From contig CAJIZY010000010.1 in assembly GCA_905181965.1 (NCBI GenBank), positions 1 to 54,489 on the forward strand: DNA of 54,489 bases. Reading direction: 5' to 3'. Below, one piece after another: positions 16,639 through 25,900 of the stretch. Both the position numbers and the translations under genes were made by a program. Under the pieces are notes generated by a model that saw only the letters and a list, made by a program, of their open reading frames with translations, made no database searches and was not told where the DNA came from. The DNA comes from Akkermansiaceae bacterium. Its GTDB lineage: Bacteria; Verrucomicrobiota; Verrucomicrobiia; Verrucomicrobiales; Akkermansiaceae. Position 1 is the stretch's first letter, and the number at the start of each line of letters is the position of its first letter.

Positions 16639-17700
16639 TTAATTGGATTTCTTTAGGAGGAAAATGGTACCTATGAGGAGGACCACAGGAATTGCCAACA
16701 AGAGGATCTTGGGAGAACTGACAACGTAGGATTTCAGTGAGGAATTATCTGCTGGTGATTCCTGCTTAGGTAACGATTCGTCATTGAGCGAGGGCAGAAT
16801 GGTGGGGAGTGACTTGTCGATTACGACGAGGCCGGATTGAAGTTTTTCTTGCCAGTCGGTTTGAAAGAGTAGATCGTAGCCAGGGTTGCCGCTTTTGACC
16901 TGACAGGAGCAGGCACCGCAAAGATACTCACAGGCTGTCGTAACGGTTTCCGCTGTTATAGAGCTACCTAGAAGTGGGCCTGGCGTGCGACCACGACCAA
17001 AGACCGGGACGACAAGTGGTTCTTCGGATGGGGAATGCCGGTTGGCGGTAAGAATACGGAGGAAAGCTTGTTCGGCGGGGTCATTGCGATTGACCCGCTC
17101 GATTTTAAAGGAGATCTGGAGTGGAATGGATGAGCGGAGGACATCGTCGAGATTGATGTCCTCGCCAACTTTTCCAGCCTGATCGGCCTGAATGACACCT
17201 TCGGGGATCTGGATGTTTTTTTGAGCCTCTAGCAGAGTGTCGTTGAGGAGTTTGAAAATGGATTCATTTGCGGTTTGGTCGGTTCCTTCGACAAGGATCC
17301 AAACGGTGGATTGCCCTTCAAGGATGCCGTCCTTAATTCTCTGGCGGAGGGGCGAGTCTATGATGCTTTCAAGAGTTGATTTAGTGCCAGGGAACACAAG
17401 CGGTTCGTTGTTTCCCCAGCTTTCAGGAGGGTGAAGGAGGAAGGCGGGATACTCGGTGAGTTTCTCGAGTCCAATAATAGAGAAGCGTTCGTTGGGAGTA
17501 ATCTTCTCAAGGTTGACAGATTCAAATTCAAGGTTGAGGTGCTTTGGTCCGAACGATAATTCGGCCGGTGCTTCTCCCCGGTGAATCAATTGCAAGCGGA
17601 AGGAATCGGACTGCCACCGCTCCAGAGCGTATCGAAAGACGGGAACCTGACAGGCCAGAGGGGAGGCGGTGACCACCAGAAAAATCAGAAGATATTTCAC
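16639..17700 (-). CDS. Exported, C-terminally anchored protein with a Cys-rich cluster
   Basis: A 353-residue protein with an N-terminal signal (MKYLLIFLVVTASPLACQ) and a C-terminal membrane anchor (ILLLAIPVVLLIGTIFLLKK), so most of it is extracytoplasmic. Near the N-terminus is FRYALERW, and near residue 250 the cluster CEYLCGACSCQVKSGNPG has four cysteines within ten residues, which could bind metal or form disulfides. I do not know a named domain. It overlaps the following PQQ-protein gene by 4 bp and precedes the FtsX permease by 51 bp, so a joint envelope function with those two is likely. I have an impression that similar FRYALERW proteins accompany FtsX permeases in other PVC bacteria, but I cannot check this here. 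Confidence 0.7.
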   Translation of the reverse strand: MKYLLIFLVVTASPLACQVPVFRYALERWQSDSFRLQLIHRGEAPAELSFGPKHLNLEFESVNLEKITPNERFSIIGLEKLTEYPAFLLHPPESWGNNEPLVFPGTKSTLESIIDSPLRQRIKDGILEGQSTVWILVEGTDQTANESIFKLLNDTLLEAQKNIQIPEGVIQADQAGKVGEDINLDDVLRSSIPLQISFKIERVNRNDPAEQAFLRILTANRHSPSEEPLVVPVFGRGRTPGPLLGSSITAETVTTACEYLCGACSCQVKSGNPGYDLLFQTDWQEKLQSGLVVIDKSLPTILPSLNDESLPKQESPADNSSLKSYVVSSPKILLLAIPVVLLIGTIFLLKKSN

Positions 17701-19038
17701 GGTTTTTTGTGGAAAGTATGAATGTAGCCGAGGTCAGTAGAAACGATGAGGCGGCCCTCGGCAGGAGTGAGTCCGTAGGCTCTTCCCGTAACTTTGTGCT
17801 GCCAGAGTGGCTTCCCGGTTTTGATGTCAAGAATGGAGACTTGATTGTCGAGACCGACGATAAGCTGAGCGCCTGCGACGACGAGTTCGAAGGGGGCAGG
17901 GTGAGCAATGGTCCAGAGAAGGCAGGATTTGATTTGAGTCTGGAGTGTGGAGATTTCCTTTTTGAGGACTTCAATTTGAGCGAGATTTGTTTCAACTTTT
18001 GGGTCGAGTTTTTTGAGACTGGCCCTTTGGTTGCTGAGTAGCGTTTCAAGCTGAGCTTTGCGGGTGAGGTCAAGGCATTGCAGGTTACCGATGGAATGGA
18101 GGTAGGCCTTTCCTTCCGTGACAACGACTCGGGTGGTGTTGTTGAAGGTTGTAAGTCGCTTTCCGGATTTGGGGTCGGCGATGCGTAACTGTTCGTCCCG
18201 TTCTTTTTGGTTGGGTGGGCCTGCGATGAGTTGGTTGTCCTCTGTTAAAAGGCAAAAAGTTCCTCCGGCCTGCCCGATCGTTCCGGTCTTTTTGCCGTCG
18301 TTTTGATTTAGAGTGATGGGCGCGGCCCGGCCCTGGGGGATATAAAGGCGGTCGCCGCCAGCTAGCATGGCGCCCTGAAGAGTGACGCCTTGATGCTCGG
18401 TGAGAAAGGCCCGTTCCGCTGTCTTGGCATCGATACACCATAGATAGCAGGAGCCATGGCAGGAGTGAGGCTGCGAAAAAGGCGCGGCCGTTTTCAACCG
18501 TGATTCCGGTTCGAACCGGCCAAGGCGAAATGAGTTTGCCGTTGCTGGGGATCAGGCGATCGGAAGGTGCTGCTTGTTTTTTCCAGAGGGTTTTTCCGGT
18601 CAGGGCATTTGCGCAGTAGATGTAGCCATCATCGGATCCAAACCATGCTTGTTCTCCGACGAGAGTGGGAGGGAAACGGACGGAGGAATTTGTGAAGTGT
18701 TGCCATTGCTCTTCTCCAGTTGAGGCATCTAGACAATGGAGAGCATTGTCGGACGAAGACCCATAATAAATGAGATTATGGGAGGCGGTCGTGAAATAAC
18801 AGGGATCGAAGTTGCGCATCGATTGCAGGCCTTCGTTGCTGGAGTAGGCATCCCACTTGGCTGGTCCGGTCCATGCCTGTTGGGGAAGGCCTCCATTGTG
18901 GACCCATGCTTCGGTAAGCGGGAGTTGTAAAGAAGAGGGAGACACACCGCTTCGGCGATTGTCATGGCGATAAGTTGGCCAGACCTCGGCGGGGCAGAGG
19001 ACGCAAAGTAAAAAAAGTGCAAGAGTTGAGCGGAACAT
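17697..19038 (-). pseudogene. PQQ-like beta-propeller protein, split by a frameshift
   Basis: One gene read in two frames. The N-terminal part from ATG 19038 has a signal peptide (MFRSTLALFLLCVLCPAEVW) and PQQ-type blades (LHCLDASTGEEQWQHF, YCANALTGKTLWKK), reaching GRAFFAASLLPW. The C-terminal part continues in another frame from about 18460 (YLWCIDAKTAERAFL) with blades DRLYIPQG, LQCLDL, VSILDIKTGKPLWQHKV, ending at 17697. The join belongs in the short stretch around 18440-18470 where the minus strand reads CCATGGCTCC. Corrected, it is a roughly 447-residue exported 8-bladed-type propeller with a short coiled-coil insert (KLDPKVETNLAQIEVLKKE). It lies 44 bp downstream of the larger fusion protein and overlaps the Cys-rich gene by 4 bp. 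Whether the shift is real is unknown. Confidence 0.8.
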
Positions 19039-19082
19039 GGTGCTTAGGAGGTGGGCTCGGACTGGAGATTGGAAAAGGGCGG

Positions 19083-21806
19083 CTACTCTTTGGATGGTGT
19101 GGGATCTTTGATGCCGGAATTGTTTTTGGGAATAAAGGCAAGTGAAGTTTCCATCCAGCCGCCGCATGAACAGCCGCCGCCGCCTTCGGGGGCGAGGAAG
19201 AGTCCCTGGGCGGGAAGAACACTTAGCCAGCAGGAGGGGCGGAGTCGGGGCCAGTGGGATTGTTTCTTAGATGTTTTGGACCAAAAGGTGAGGCTCACAT
19301 CAATCCCTCGATAAAGTAATCCATAGGCTGTCCCTACGGTGGCGGAGCATTTAGTTTTAGGCCCGTAATTGTGATCAAGCGGCTTTCCGTCGGGAAGGGA
19401 GATCCCGGTGGGGTCCGTATAGACCCGGTCCTCGTAAACGACCGGGTGGGTAATGTGTGAGCCGTGGTGGTTGGTGCGCCACGGGGTCTGGGATTGGAAT
19501 CGGAGATCGCCATTGGCAAGGTCGAAGTAGTGGTAACTGAAGATCCCTTTCCCATTGTGCTTACCGGTCTCTTGGGTGTCGCCTTCAGAGAGGGTGACGA
19601 GGAAGCCTTCGGAAGTCATGGATCCATAGGAAACCTGGATGAAGCCTTTTTCCTCGGTCCGTAGGAGAGTTTTGGGGAATGGCTTTTGCCAGAGGATTTT
19701 GCCGGTGGTTGCGTCGAGACAGACGGCGTGGATTTGATTCCAGTGATTTTTGGTGCTCTCGCGTCCGGAGGTGGATTTTTGAAGGTCGGTGTTGCGTGTT
19801 TCAAGAAAGCAAAGTTTGCCTTTGGCCAATGAGATGGTCGGGTTGATGATGAGCCCGCCCGAGTAGGTCCAGTTTCCTTTCCAGTTTGACTTTGAGTATC
19901 CGAAAAGATTGTCGCTTAGAACATTGGCAGTGTCGGATTCGCGGCCGACTTTGTCATACCATGCATCGCCGAAGTATTTTTTAAACTCGGCACCCAGACG
20001 AACGGAGGAGCCGATGACGGCATCCCCTTCCTGGGCGATGAAGCCCCACTCGTGTGTCTCCCGGTGGGAGGAGGTGAGCTTTAAGGTTGAGATGCGTTTG
20101 CCGGTGGCTCCGTCGAGCACCCAAAGGAGATCTTTGACAGCGACGTATAGTTTGCTGTCATCTGCGCACCAGTTGGCGCTGTCGTGAGGGACGTTGACTC
20201 GACGAAGGTCCGGAATTTCCATGTCCCAAAGAATTTGGCCATTGTAGGCGTCGAGTGCCATGAGCCGGTTGAGTCCCTGATGATACATCCGTCCATTGGT
20301 CGCAAGCGGAGCGGACATGCGGGGTTGTCGATCAATGCCAAAGTTGGCACCGGGTCTCCCGATCCATTGGAGCTCCAATTCATCGACAGCCTGAGCGCCG
20401 CCAAGGCGTTCGTTGGAGTAGGTGGTGTTTGATGGTGGCCCGTATTGATGGGTCCATTCACCGGATCCTGGAATGGGAGGGCGGGTATTGAGGGTCTTGT
20501 CAGGCAGGACGGTACGACCTTTTGGGCGGGTGAGTCGGGAGAGTTCGGAAGTAGAACAGGGAGGAGTTTCACGTTCGGTGCAGACGAGGTTGCCGACGCA
20601 AGAGGTGAGCGGGATATCCTTGAGGTTGGGAAGGTGGAGAATCGTGATTCTTGAGCCATGAATACCAGAATCTGTCAGCTCTTTCCGCAAGGCGTTGACC
20701 TTTGCGAGGTCATCATCAAAGGCCGTCACGTTGAGTTGGCTTTGAGAGGCGATAGCTTTGGCAAGTGAGCCATCGGTGAGTCCTACAATGACAGCGAAGC
20801 CGGGTTGGTCAGGAAGATCTCGAAGATAGGTTTTGGCAAGAGGGTGGTCACTATCAGGAGTCGGAGCTGGCATGTAGTTCATGCTGGTGTCAAATTCGTA
20901 GAGGGGGCTGAATTTTTCACCGTTTTCGGTATTGGCGCTGATCCGATAGGAATAGCGGGTATGTGACTTTAGGTTTTCGAGTATGACTTCGTGACGCAAG
21001 TCTTCTGAACTAGACTCGACGATACTGCCAAGTTTTCGGGTTGTTCCGTATCCAATAATGGCCTTGCCGGGGTGGCTAGCTTCCCAAAACAGGAGTGCTT
21101 TTCCTGGAGCTAAAAATCGAACAGCAGGGCGAACCGAAAAGGGAACGACAGCAAATTCTTTTGCGATGCTCGCGAGCTCGTTTTGAGTTGGCGGGGAATC
21201 GTGAAATTGAAGCGACTCGATACGGCCGTTTATGGGGAAAAACTCATCTTTGTCTTTATAGGCACCGATTACGAACGGAGTTGGGATATCGGGTAGGACA
21301 ATAGGTCCGGTAACAATCTGCGAGCTAACAAGACGCCCATTTAAATAGAGGCCCATCTTCTTGCCATCATAGGTTGCGAAGAGGTGATTCCATTCGCCGG
21401 GTTCAAATGATTCAGGTGCAGCAACTTCGAGAAGTCGATCACCGGTGGAGAGCCGAAAGGAGAAGCGAGAGCCGTTGTATCCCAGGATCCAACCGCGCTC
21501 GTAGCTGCCATTATCTTGACTATAGCTCAAAATTGAGCCCCATTTTTGGGCTTGGTCAATCCGCACCCGAGCTTCAATAGCAAAGTTCTGGAGGGGGAGT
21601 TTTTTTGCGGATTCCTCAGGAAGAAGAATGTGCTGCTTTGAGGAGAAAACAAGGTTGCCATCAGTATCGAATTCTGGAACTTCTTGCGCCTCACCTGCTG
21701 GATTGAGTTTTTGGTCGGTAAAGTTTTTTTGGTTTAGTATCCAACTTCCGAGGAGCCCAGCATGAGCAATGGGGGAAAGGATCAAGATGAGCAGCAATTG
21801 TTTCAT
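19083..21806 (-). CDS. Exported LamG / Fn3-like / methyltransferase-like / PQQ-propeller fusion protein
   Basis: A 907-residue exported protein (signal MKQLLLILILSPIAHA). Order of regions: a LamG-like lectin fold at about 20-225 (FAIEARVRIDQAQKWGSILS, MGLYLNGRLVSS); an Fn3-like purple-acid-phosphatase-type segment at about 230-305 (AIIGYGTTRKLGS, HTRYSYRISA); a degenerate class I methyltransferase-like Rossmann region at about 330-410 (GLTDGSLAKAIASQSQLNVT, HGSRITILHLP); then a PQQ-type propeller to the end (LMALDAYNGQILWDMEIP, LWVLDGATGKRISTLKL, VCLDATTGKILWQKPFP). The C-terminus carries RPSCWLSVLPAQGLFLAPEG and a GCSC motif. The methyltransferase region lacks an obvious full SAM loop and may be only structural. 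It sits in a same-strand run with DUF1080 and a second PQQ protein. A redox or binding function in the periplasm is inferred. Confidence 0.8.
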   Translation of the reverse strand: MKQLLLILILSPIAHAGLLGSWILNQKNFTDQKLNPAGEAQEVPEFDTDGNLVFSSKQHILLPEESAKKLPLQNFAIEARVRIDQAQKWGSILSYSQDNGSYERGWILGYNGSRFSFRLSTGDRLLEVAAPESFEPGEWNHLFATYDGKKMGLYLNGRLVSSQIVTGPIVLPDIPTPFVIGAYKDKDEFFPINGRIESLQFHDSPPTQNELASIAKEFAVVPFSVRPAVRFLAPGKALLFWEASHPGKAIIGYGTTRKLGSIVESSSEDLRHEVILENLKSHTRYSYRISANTENGEKFSPLYEFDTSMNYMPAPTPDSDHPLAKTYLRDLPDQPGFAVIVGLTDGSLAKAIASQSQLNVTAFDDDLAKVNALRKELTDSGIHGSRITILHLPNLKDIPLTSCVGNLVCTERETPPCSTSELSRLTRPKGRTVLPDKTLNTRPPIPGSGEWTHQYGPPSNTTYSNERLGGAQAVDELELQWIGRPGANFGIDRQPRMSAPLATNGRMYHQGLNRLMALDAYNGQILWDMEIPDLRRVNVPHDSANWCADDSKLYVAVKDLLWVLDGATGKRISTLKLTSSHRETHEWGFIAQEGDAVIGSSVRLGAEFKKYFGDAWYDKVGRESDTANVLSDNLFGYSKSNWKGNWTYSGGLIINPTISLAKGKLCFLETRNTDLQKSTSGRESTKNHWNQIHAVCLDATTGKILWQKPFPKTLLRTEEKGFIQVSYGSMTSEGFLVTLSEGDTQETGKHNGKGIFSYHYFDLANGDLRFQSQTPWRTNHHGSHITHPVVYEDRVYTDPTGISLPDGKPLDHNYGPKTKCSATVGTAYGLLYRGIDVSLTFWSKTSKKQSHWPRLRPSCWLSVLPAQGLFLAPEGGGGCSCGGWMETSLAFIPKNNSGIKDPTPSKE

Positions 21807-21818
21807 TCACTCGTTGGT

Positions 21819-22556
21819 CTATTTTTTCTGCTGATCTAGCGTCATGCCAAGATCGGCGGCACGCCCTGAAGGGAGTTCCATAATCTGGATTTTCCGAAAG
21901 TGTATTTCTGCGCCTTCGGCTTCTAAGCAAAGGTAGCCCTTGCGAAGATCGGCTTCGCGGATGCCATTGACGAATTTGCCATTAATTGAAAGTTTCACGG
22001 CACCGTCGACCGCTACGATGACGTATTCATTCCACTCGCCTTTCCCTTTGCAGCGCATTTCAAAGGACATGGACCGCGAACCGCGTGGATTTTCGGGGAC
22101 CGCTCTCATCCCGCCTGCGCCGAAGAGTTCGCCGCTAACGTAGCCGGGGTGATTTGGCGAGCCGTCACGTTTTTTGTGAATATTAGGCCATTCCAGTTCT
22201 AGCATTTGAACCTCCATACCTTTTGGAAGCCGGTTTCCGGATGGCTTGGCATCGCTCCAGAGGAAGACCCCAGAGTTTCCGCCGGCCTTCATGTGTCGCC
22301 ATTCGATGACAAGAATAAAGTTTTCGTATTGTTTTTCTGACCGCATCACCCCGATGGGCTTACCGGAACAAACGAGGAGTCCGTCTTTGACTGACCAAGT
22401 TTCGGGCGAGGTGTTGACGTCGACCCAGTTGGTGAGATCCTTGCCATTGAAAAGGTTGGTAAAGGCAAATTGTGCTGCTGAAGGTGTTGCGCTCTTTTCT
22501 TGGGCGGAAAGAGATGAAAGAACTAGAGCTGCCGTGAACGCTTTCTGAAAGAACAT
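21819..22556 (-). CDS. DUF1080 (3-keto-disaccharide hydrolase-type) exported protein
   Basis: A 245-residue protein with a signal peptide ([18 protein letters not shown]). The remainder is one DUF1080 domain, visible in [73 protein letters not shown] and [21 protein letters not shown]1080 proteins have a LamG-like fold, and some hydrolyse 3-keto-glycosides. It lies 12 bp upstream of the LamG/PQQ fusion gene and 40 bp downstream of a sulfatase gene, which fits a periplasmic role in sulfated polysaccharide use. Confidence 0.9.
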   Translation of the reverse strand: MFFQKAFTAALVLSSLSAQEKSATPSAAQFAFTNLFNGKDLTNWVDVNTSPETWSVKDGLLVCSGKPIGVMRSEKQYENFILVIEWRHMKAGGNSGVFLWSDAKPSGNRLPKGMEVQMLELEWPNIHKKRDGSPNHPGYVSGELFGAGGMRAVPENPRGSRSMSFEMRCKGKGEWNEYVIVAVDGAVKLSINGKFVNGIREADLRKGYLCLEAEGAEIHFRKIQIMELPSGRAADLGMTLDQQKK

Positions 22557-22596
22557 ACTTTAAGCTAGCGGTTTGGGGTATGCCTTGGAAAGGCTC

Positions 22597-24162
22597 TTAT
22601 TTTTTAGAATCGGCAATAAATTGATCCGCGCTTTTGTTCCAGAGTGCGATGAGGGAATTCAGTTTCCCAGGATGCTTTTTCGCTAGATTGTTCGTTTCAC
22701 TGCGGTCAGCGGAAAGGTGGTAGAGTTCCCACGGTTCTTTGAATGAGGAAACAGCTTTCCAGCCGTCTTTGAGAATGGCGTTATGACCTTCGTGTGACCA
22801 CCAGAGATCTGGATGAAGATCCTTTTGATCTTCTTTAAAGACCGGGAGGAGGCTCTTACCAGGGCTTTTAATAATAGAAGTTTCATTCTCAATTTTGGCT
22901 ATCTCAAGAAAGGTTGGAAGGAGATCGATGACGTGAGCCGGAGTGTGTCGAAATTTATTTTTCGCCTCGAAACCTTGCGGCCAGTGCGCGATCAAGGGAG
23001 TAGAGATTCCACCTTCATGAGTCCAGGTTTTGTGTTTTTTGAAGGGGGTGTTGGCAGTAGTTGACCAACCAGGGCCGAGGCAAGGATAAGTTGCCGCTGA
23101 CCCGAGAGGAGCGGTGGGATCGTGGCCATCGCCCCGAACCATAATCTCGGCGCTCGCTCCATTATCGGAGAGAAAGATGATGAGGGTGTTATCGAAACGA
23201 TCTCTTTTTTTGAGATGGGTAATAATACGGCCAATTTCCTGGTCCATACGGTCGATCATGGCGGCGTGAATAGCCATTTTTCTCGACTGAAAGGCTTTCT
23301 GTTCTTTGGTGAGTTTCCCCCAAGGGAGGGGGCGGTTTACTTCACCTGAACCGAGAATTTTGAGTTGGTCAGGGAAGTGATAGGGAGGACCAAGGTTTGG
23401 AAGGACTGGTGAAAGATTGACCTTTGGAAATCCTAGTTTGGTCATGCGTTGGTGACGAGCTTGGCGGATCGAATCCCATCCGGGAATGTAGGTGTTTTCA
23501 TATTTGGCGATATCTTGCGGGAGGGCATGAAGCGGGAAGTGGGGGGCGGCAAATGCGAGGTAGGTGAAAGATGGGGAGTCAGCGTAGTTGGTTTTGTGTT
23601 CCTCGAGAAATTCGATAGTGCGGTTGGCAAGTTCGGTAGTGCCATAAAAGTCAGTTCCGCGTTTAACGGGGGAAAGTTTTTGATCGTCAAGGTAATGAGT
23701 GGTGGGGCTGAAGAATCGACTTTGATCCTTGAGATAGTAGGACCGGTCGAAGCCGGCTGCGATCGGTTTACTGTCGAGGTGCCACTTGCCGATGTGGTAA
23801 GAGCGGTAGCCTGCTTTCTTCAGGAGGGCCGGGGCAAGGGGAGCCCACGGAGGGCGTTTTCCACGCATGCCGCCGCTTTTAGTTTTTAGAGTGTCGCGTC
23901 GAATTTGCTGTGGATAGTAGCCAGTAAGAATCGATGCGCGCGTCGGCCAACAGCGGGCGGTATTGTAAAAGTTTGTGAAGCGTAGACCGTTGTTTGCGAG
24001 AGCGTCTAGGTTAGGAGTCTTGATCTCAGATCCATAGGCGCCTACGTCGGAATATCCAAGGTCATCCGCTAGAATAATGAGAATATCCGGGTGTTTGGTT
24101 ATTTGACCAAGAAGCTGTAAGCTTTGGATGGAAATGCAAAGAAGGAGGATGCAGGTTTTCAT
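22597..24162 (-). CDS. Exported type I sulfatase
   Basis: A 521-residue sulfatase with a signal peptide (MKTCILLLCISIQSLQLLG). The metal-binding ILADDLGYSDVGAYG lies at the start of the domain, followed by the catalytic motif CWPTRASILTG, in which the cysteine (CxPxR) is normally converted to formylglycine. Other conserved parts are YHIGKWHLDS and LSDNGASAE. It should release sulfate from sulfated glycans or other sulfate esters. It heads the minus-strand run that continues with DUF1080 and the PQQ proteins. No formylglycine-generating enzyme is in the window, so maturation must be provided elsewhere. Confidence 0.92.
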   Translation of the reverse strand: MKTCILLLCISIQSLQLLGQITKHPDILIILADDLGYSDVGAYGSEIKTPNLDALANNGLRFTNFYNTARCWPTRASILTGYYPQQIRRDTLKTKSGGMRGKRPPWAPLAPALLKKAGYRSYHIGKWHLDSKPIAAGFDRSYYLKDQSRFFSPTTHYLDDQKLSPVKRGTDFYGTTELANRTIEFLEEHKTNYADSPSFTYLAFAAPHFPLHALPQDIAKYENTYIPGWDSIRQARHQRMTKLGFPKVNLSPVLPNLGPPYHFPDQLKILGSGEVNRPLPWGKLTKEQKAFQSRKMAIHAAMIDRMDQEIGRIITHLKKRDRFDNTLIIFLSDNGASAEIMVRGDGHDPTAPLGSAATYPCLGPGWSTTANTPFKKHKTWTHEGGISTPLIAHWPQGFEAKNKFRHTPAHVIDLLPTFLEIAKIENETSIIKSPGKSLLPVFKEDQKDLHPDLWWSHEGHNAILKDGWKAVSSFKEPWELYHLSADRSETNNLAKKHPGKLNSLIALWNKSADQFIADSKK

Positions 24163-24283
24163 ATTGGCTGAGAGTGATTGGTGGAGGATGCCAAAAGGAG
24201 GTTTTAGTTTTTCGAGTGAGAAAATTTTGAGATGTTACGAGAGCCTCATAATGAAATAAGGAATAAAATGATGGAGCGAGTCT

Positions 24284-25312
24284 TCATGCCGGGTTTCGGC
24301 TTGTAATCTCATCAATGGCCCATTTGGCGTGTTCGGCGATGAGGGCTGATTCGTGGGTAGAGAGCTCTCTGAGTTTAGGAAGGTCTTTTTCGGTGCCTGT
24401 ATTACCGAGGGCAATGCAGGCATTCCTGATGAATGGTTCGAATTTGATTCTCTTGATAGGGGATTTTGCGAAGACACGCCGAAAGTCTTCGAGAGTCATA
24501 TCAAGAAAGTCCGAGAGGGAATGGGAGAAGATTTCTTCACGGGCGTGAAAGGAAGTTTCGCGGGAGACTCTGGCGAAACGATTCCAAGGGCAGGCATCGA
24601 GACAGTCATCGCAGCCGTAGATGCGATCGCCGATAGAGCGGCGGAATTCTTCGGGGATAGAACCCTTGTGCTCGATGGTGAGATAAGAGATGCAGCGGGT
24701 GGCGGCAAGTTTTCGCGGAGCGGTGATCGCTTGGGTGGGACAGGCGCTGATACAGGCCGTGCATTTACCGCAGTGATCGCTGGATTTAGGGTCAGGAAGG
24801 AGATCGAGAGTGGTTAGCAGTTCGGCAAGGAAGAACCAAGTGCCGAGCTTACGGTGGATTTGGACAGTAGATTTTCCGTTCCAACCAAGCCCAGAAGCAG
24901 ACGCGAAATCACGCTCAAGAATGGGGCCGGTATCGACATAGTAGCGTTGGAGACCGCCCATGTCTTGCATGGCCAAATCTAGGTCCTTGAGCTTTTCTTG
25001 GATGAGGTTGTGGTAGTCATCGTTCCACGAGTAGCGAGCGATGCGATAGTCGGAACGCGGTTGTTTTTTAGCTGGAAGATAATTGAGAGCGAGTGAAACG
25101 ATAGATTTGCAACCCGGAAGAACTTCCCGCGGATCACAGCGACGTTCGACGTTTTTCTCCAGCCAGCCCATATCACCGGCGTGTCCTTCTTCGATCCACT
25201 GTATGTAGTGGTCGGCGTGCGGAGCGCGAGTCGCGGCAGCGATGCGGCAGTCATCGAAACCCAGCTGCCGGGCCACGAACCTGACATTGGCCTTGGCGAT
25301 GTCCGTATTCAT
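24284..25312 (-). CDS. queG: Epoxyqueuosine reductase QueG
   Basis: A 342-residue cobalamin-dependent iron-sulfur enzyme that reduces epoxyqueuosine to queuosine in tRNA, the last step of queuosine synthesis. Two ferredoxin-like clusters are visible as CGKCTACISACPTQAI and CDDCLDACPWNRFA. Upstream are YYVDTGPILERDFA and GLGWNGKSTVQIH, both typical of QueG. The C-terminal 60 residues resemble a HEAT repeat (RNACIALGNTGTEKDLPKL). It overlaps the upstream aroK gene by 4 bp, so the two are translationally coupled. Confidence 0.93.
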   Translation of the reverse strand: MNTDIAKANVRFVARQLGFDDCRIAAATRAPHADHYIQWIEEGHAGDMGWLEKNVERRCDPREVLPGCKSIVSLALNYLPAKKQPRSDYRIARYSWNDDYHNLIQEKLKDLDLAMQDMGGLQRYYVDTGPILERDFASASGLGWNGKSTVQIHRKLGTWFFLAELLTTLDLLPDPKSSDHCGKCTACISACPTQAITAPRKLAATRCISYLTIEHKGSIPEEFRRSIGDRIYGCDDCLDACPWNRFARVSRETSFHAREEIFSHSLSDFLDMTLEDFRRVFAKSPIKRIKFEPFIRNACIALGNTGTEKDLPKLRELSTHESALIAEHAKWAIDEITSRNPA

Positions 25313-25836
25313 TCTTGGGTGCCAAAGTGATAGCGCGCGGACTCGATGATGCCAGTGGTGACTTCGTCGAACGAGAGGTTGTCAGTTTCGATACCGATGT
25401 GGGCGGTATTACGGTAGAGTGGTGTGCGGACGCCTAGAAGATCGCGGATCGTTTTTTCGGGATCGTCGTTGTGAAGGAGCGGGCGATTTGCGTTCCGAGA
25501 GGTTCGCTTCAGGATTTCAATAGGGTGTGCGATCAGCCAGACGACGTAACCGAGTTCTCGAAGGAGCTGGCGATTTTCGGGGCGGCCAATGATTCCCCCG
25601 CCAGTCGCAATAATATGGCCGGAGTGTTTAATAAGCGACTTGAGGAGTTCGGTTTCCATGTCGCGAAACCCTTCCTCACTGTTTTCTTTGAAAATTGTGG
25701 GAATGTTGCGGCCTTGTTGCTCGACAATGAGTTGGTCGGTGTCAATGAGCGGGTAGCCGAAGGTTTGGGAGAGGTTTCGCCCAATTGTGGACTTCCCCGT
25801 TCCCATAAATCCGATGAGGATAATATTCTTCTGCAT
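25309..25836 (-). CDS. aroK: Shikimate kinase
   Basis: A 175-residue kinase that phosphorylates shikimate in aromatic amino-acid synthesis. Walker A reads GFMGTGKSTIG. The shikimate-contacting pieces are LIDTDQLI, EEGFRDMETELL and IIATGGGII. The lid arginine lies in NANRPLL. Length is normal for AroK. It is 4 bp overlapped with queG downstream and divergent from the sua5 gene at 25901. Confidence 0.93.
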   Translation of the reverse strand: MQKNIILIGFMGTGKSTIGRNLSQTFGYPLIDTDQLIVEQQGRNIPTIFKENSEEGFRDMETELLKSLIKHSGHIIATGGGIIGRPENRQLLRELGYVVWLIAHPIEILKRTSRNANRPLLHNDDPEKTIRDLLGVRTPLYRNTAHIGIETDNLSFDEVTTGIIESARYHFGTQE

Positions 25837-25900
25837 ACTCTTGGGAAAACTCTACCTTTCTGAATTCGATTCACGAAGCTGTATCTGCTAAAGATCTTGT

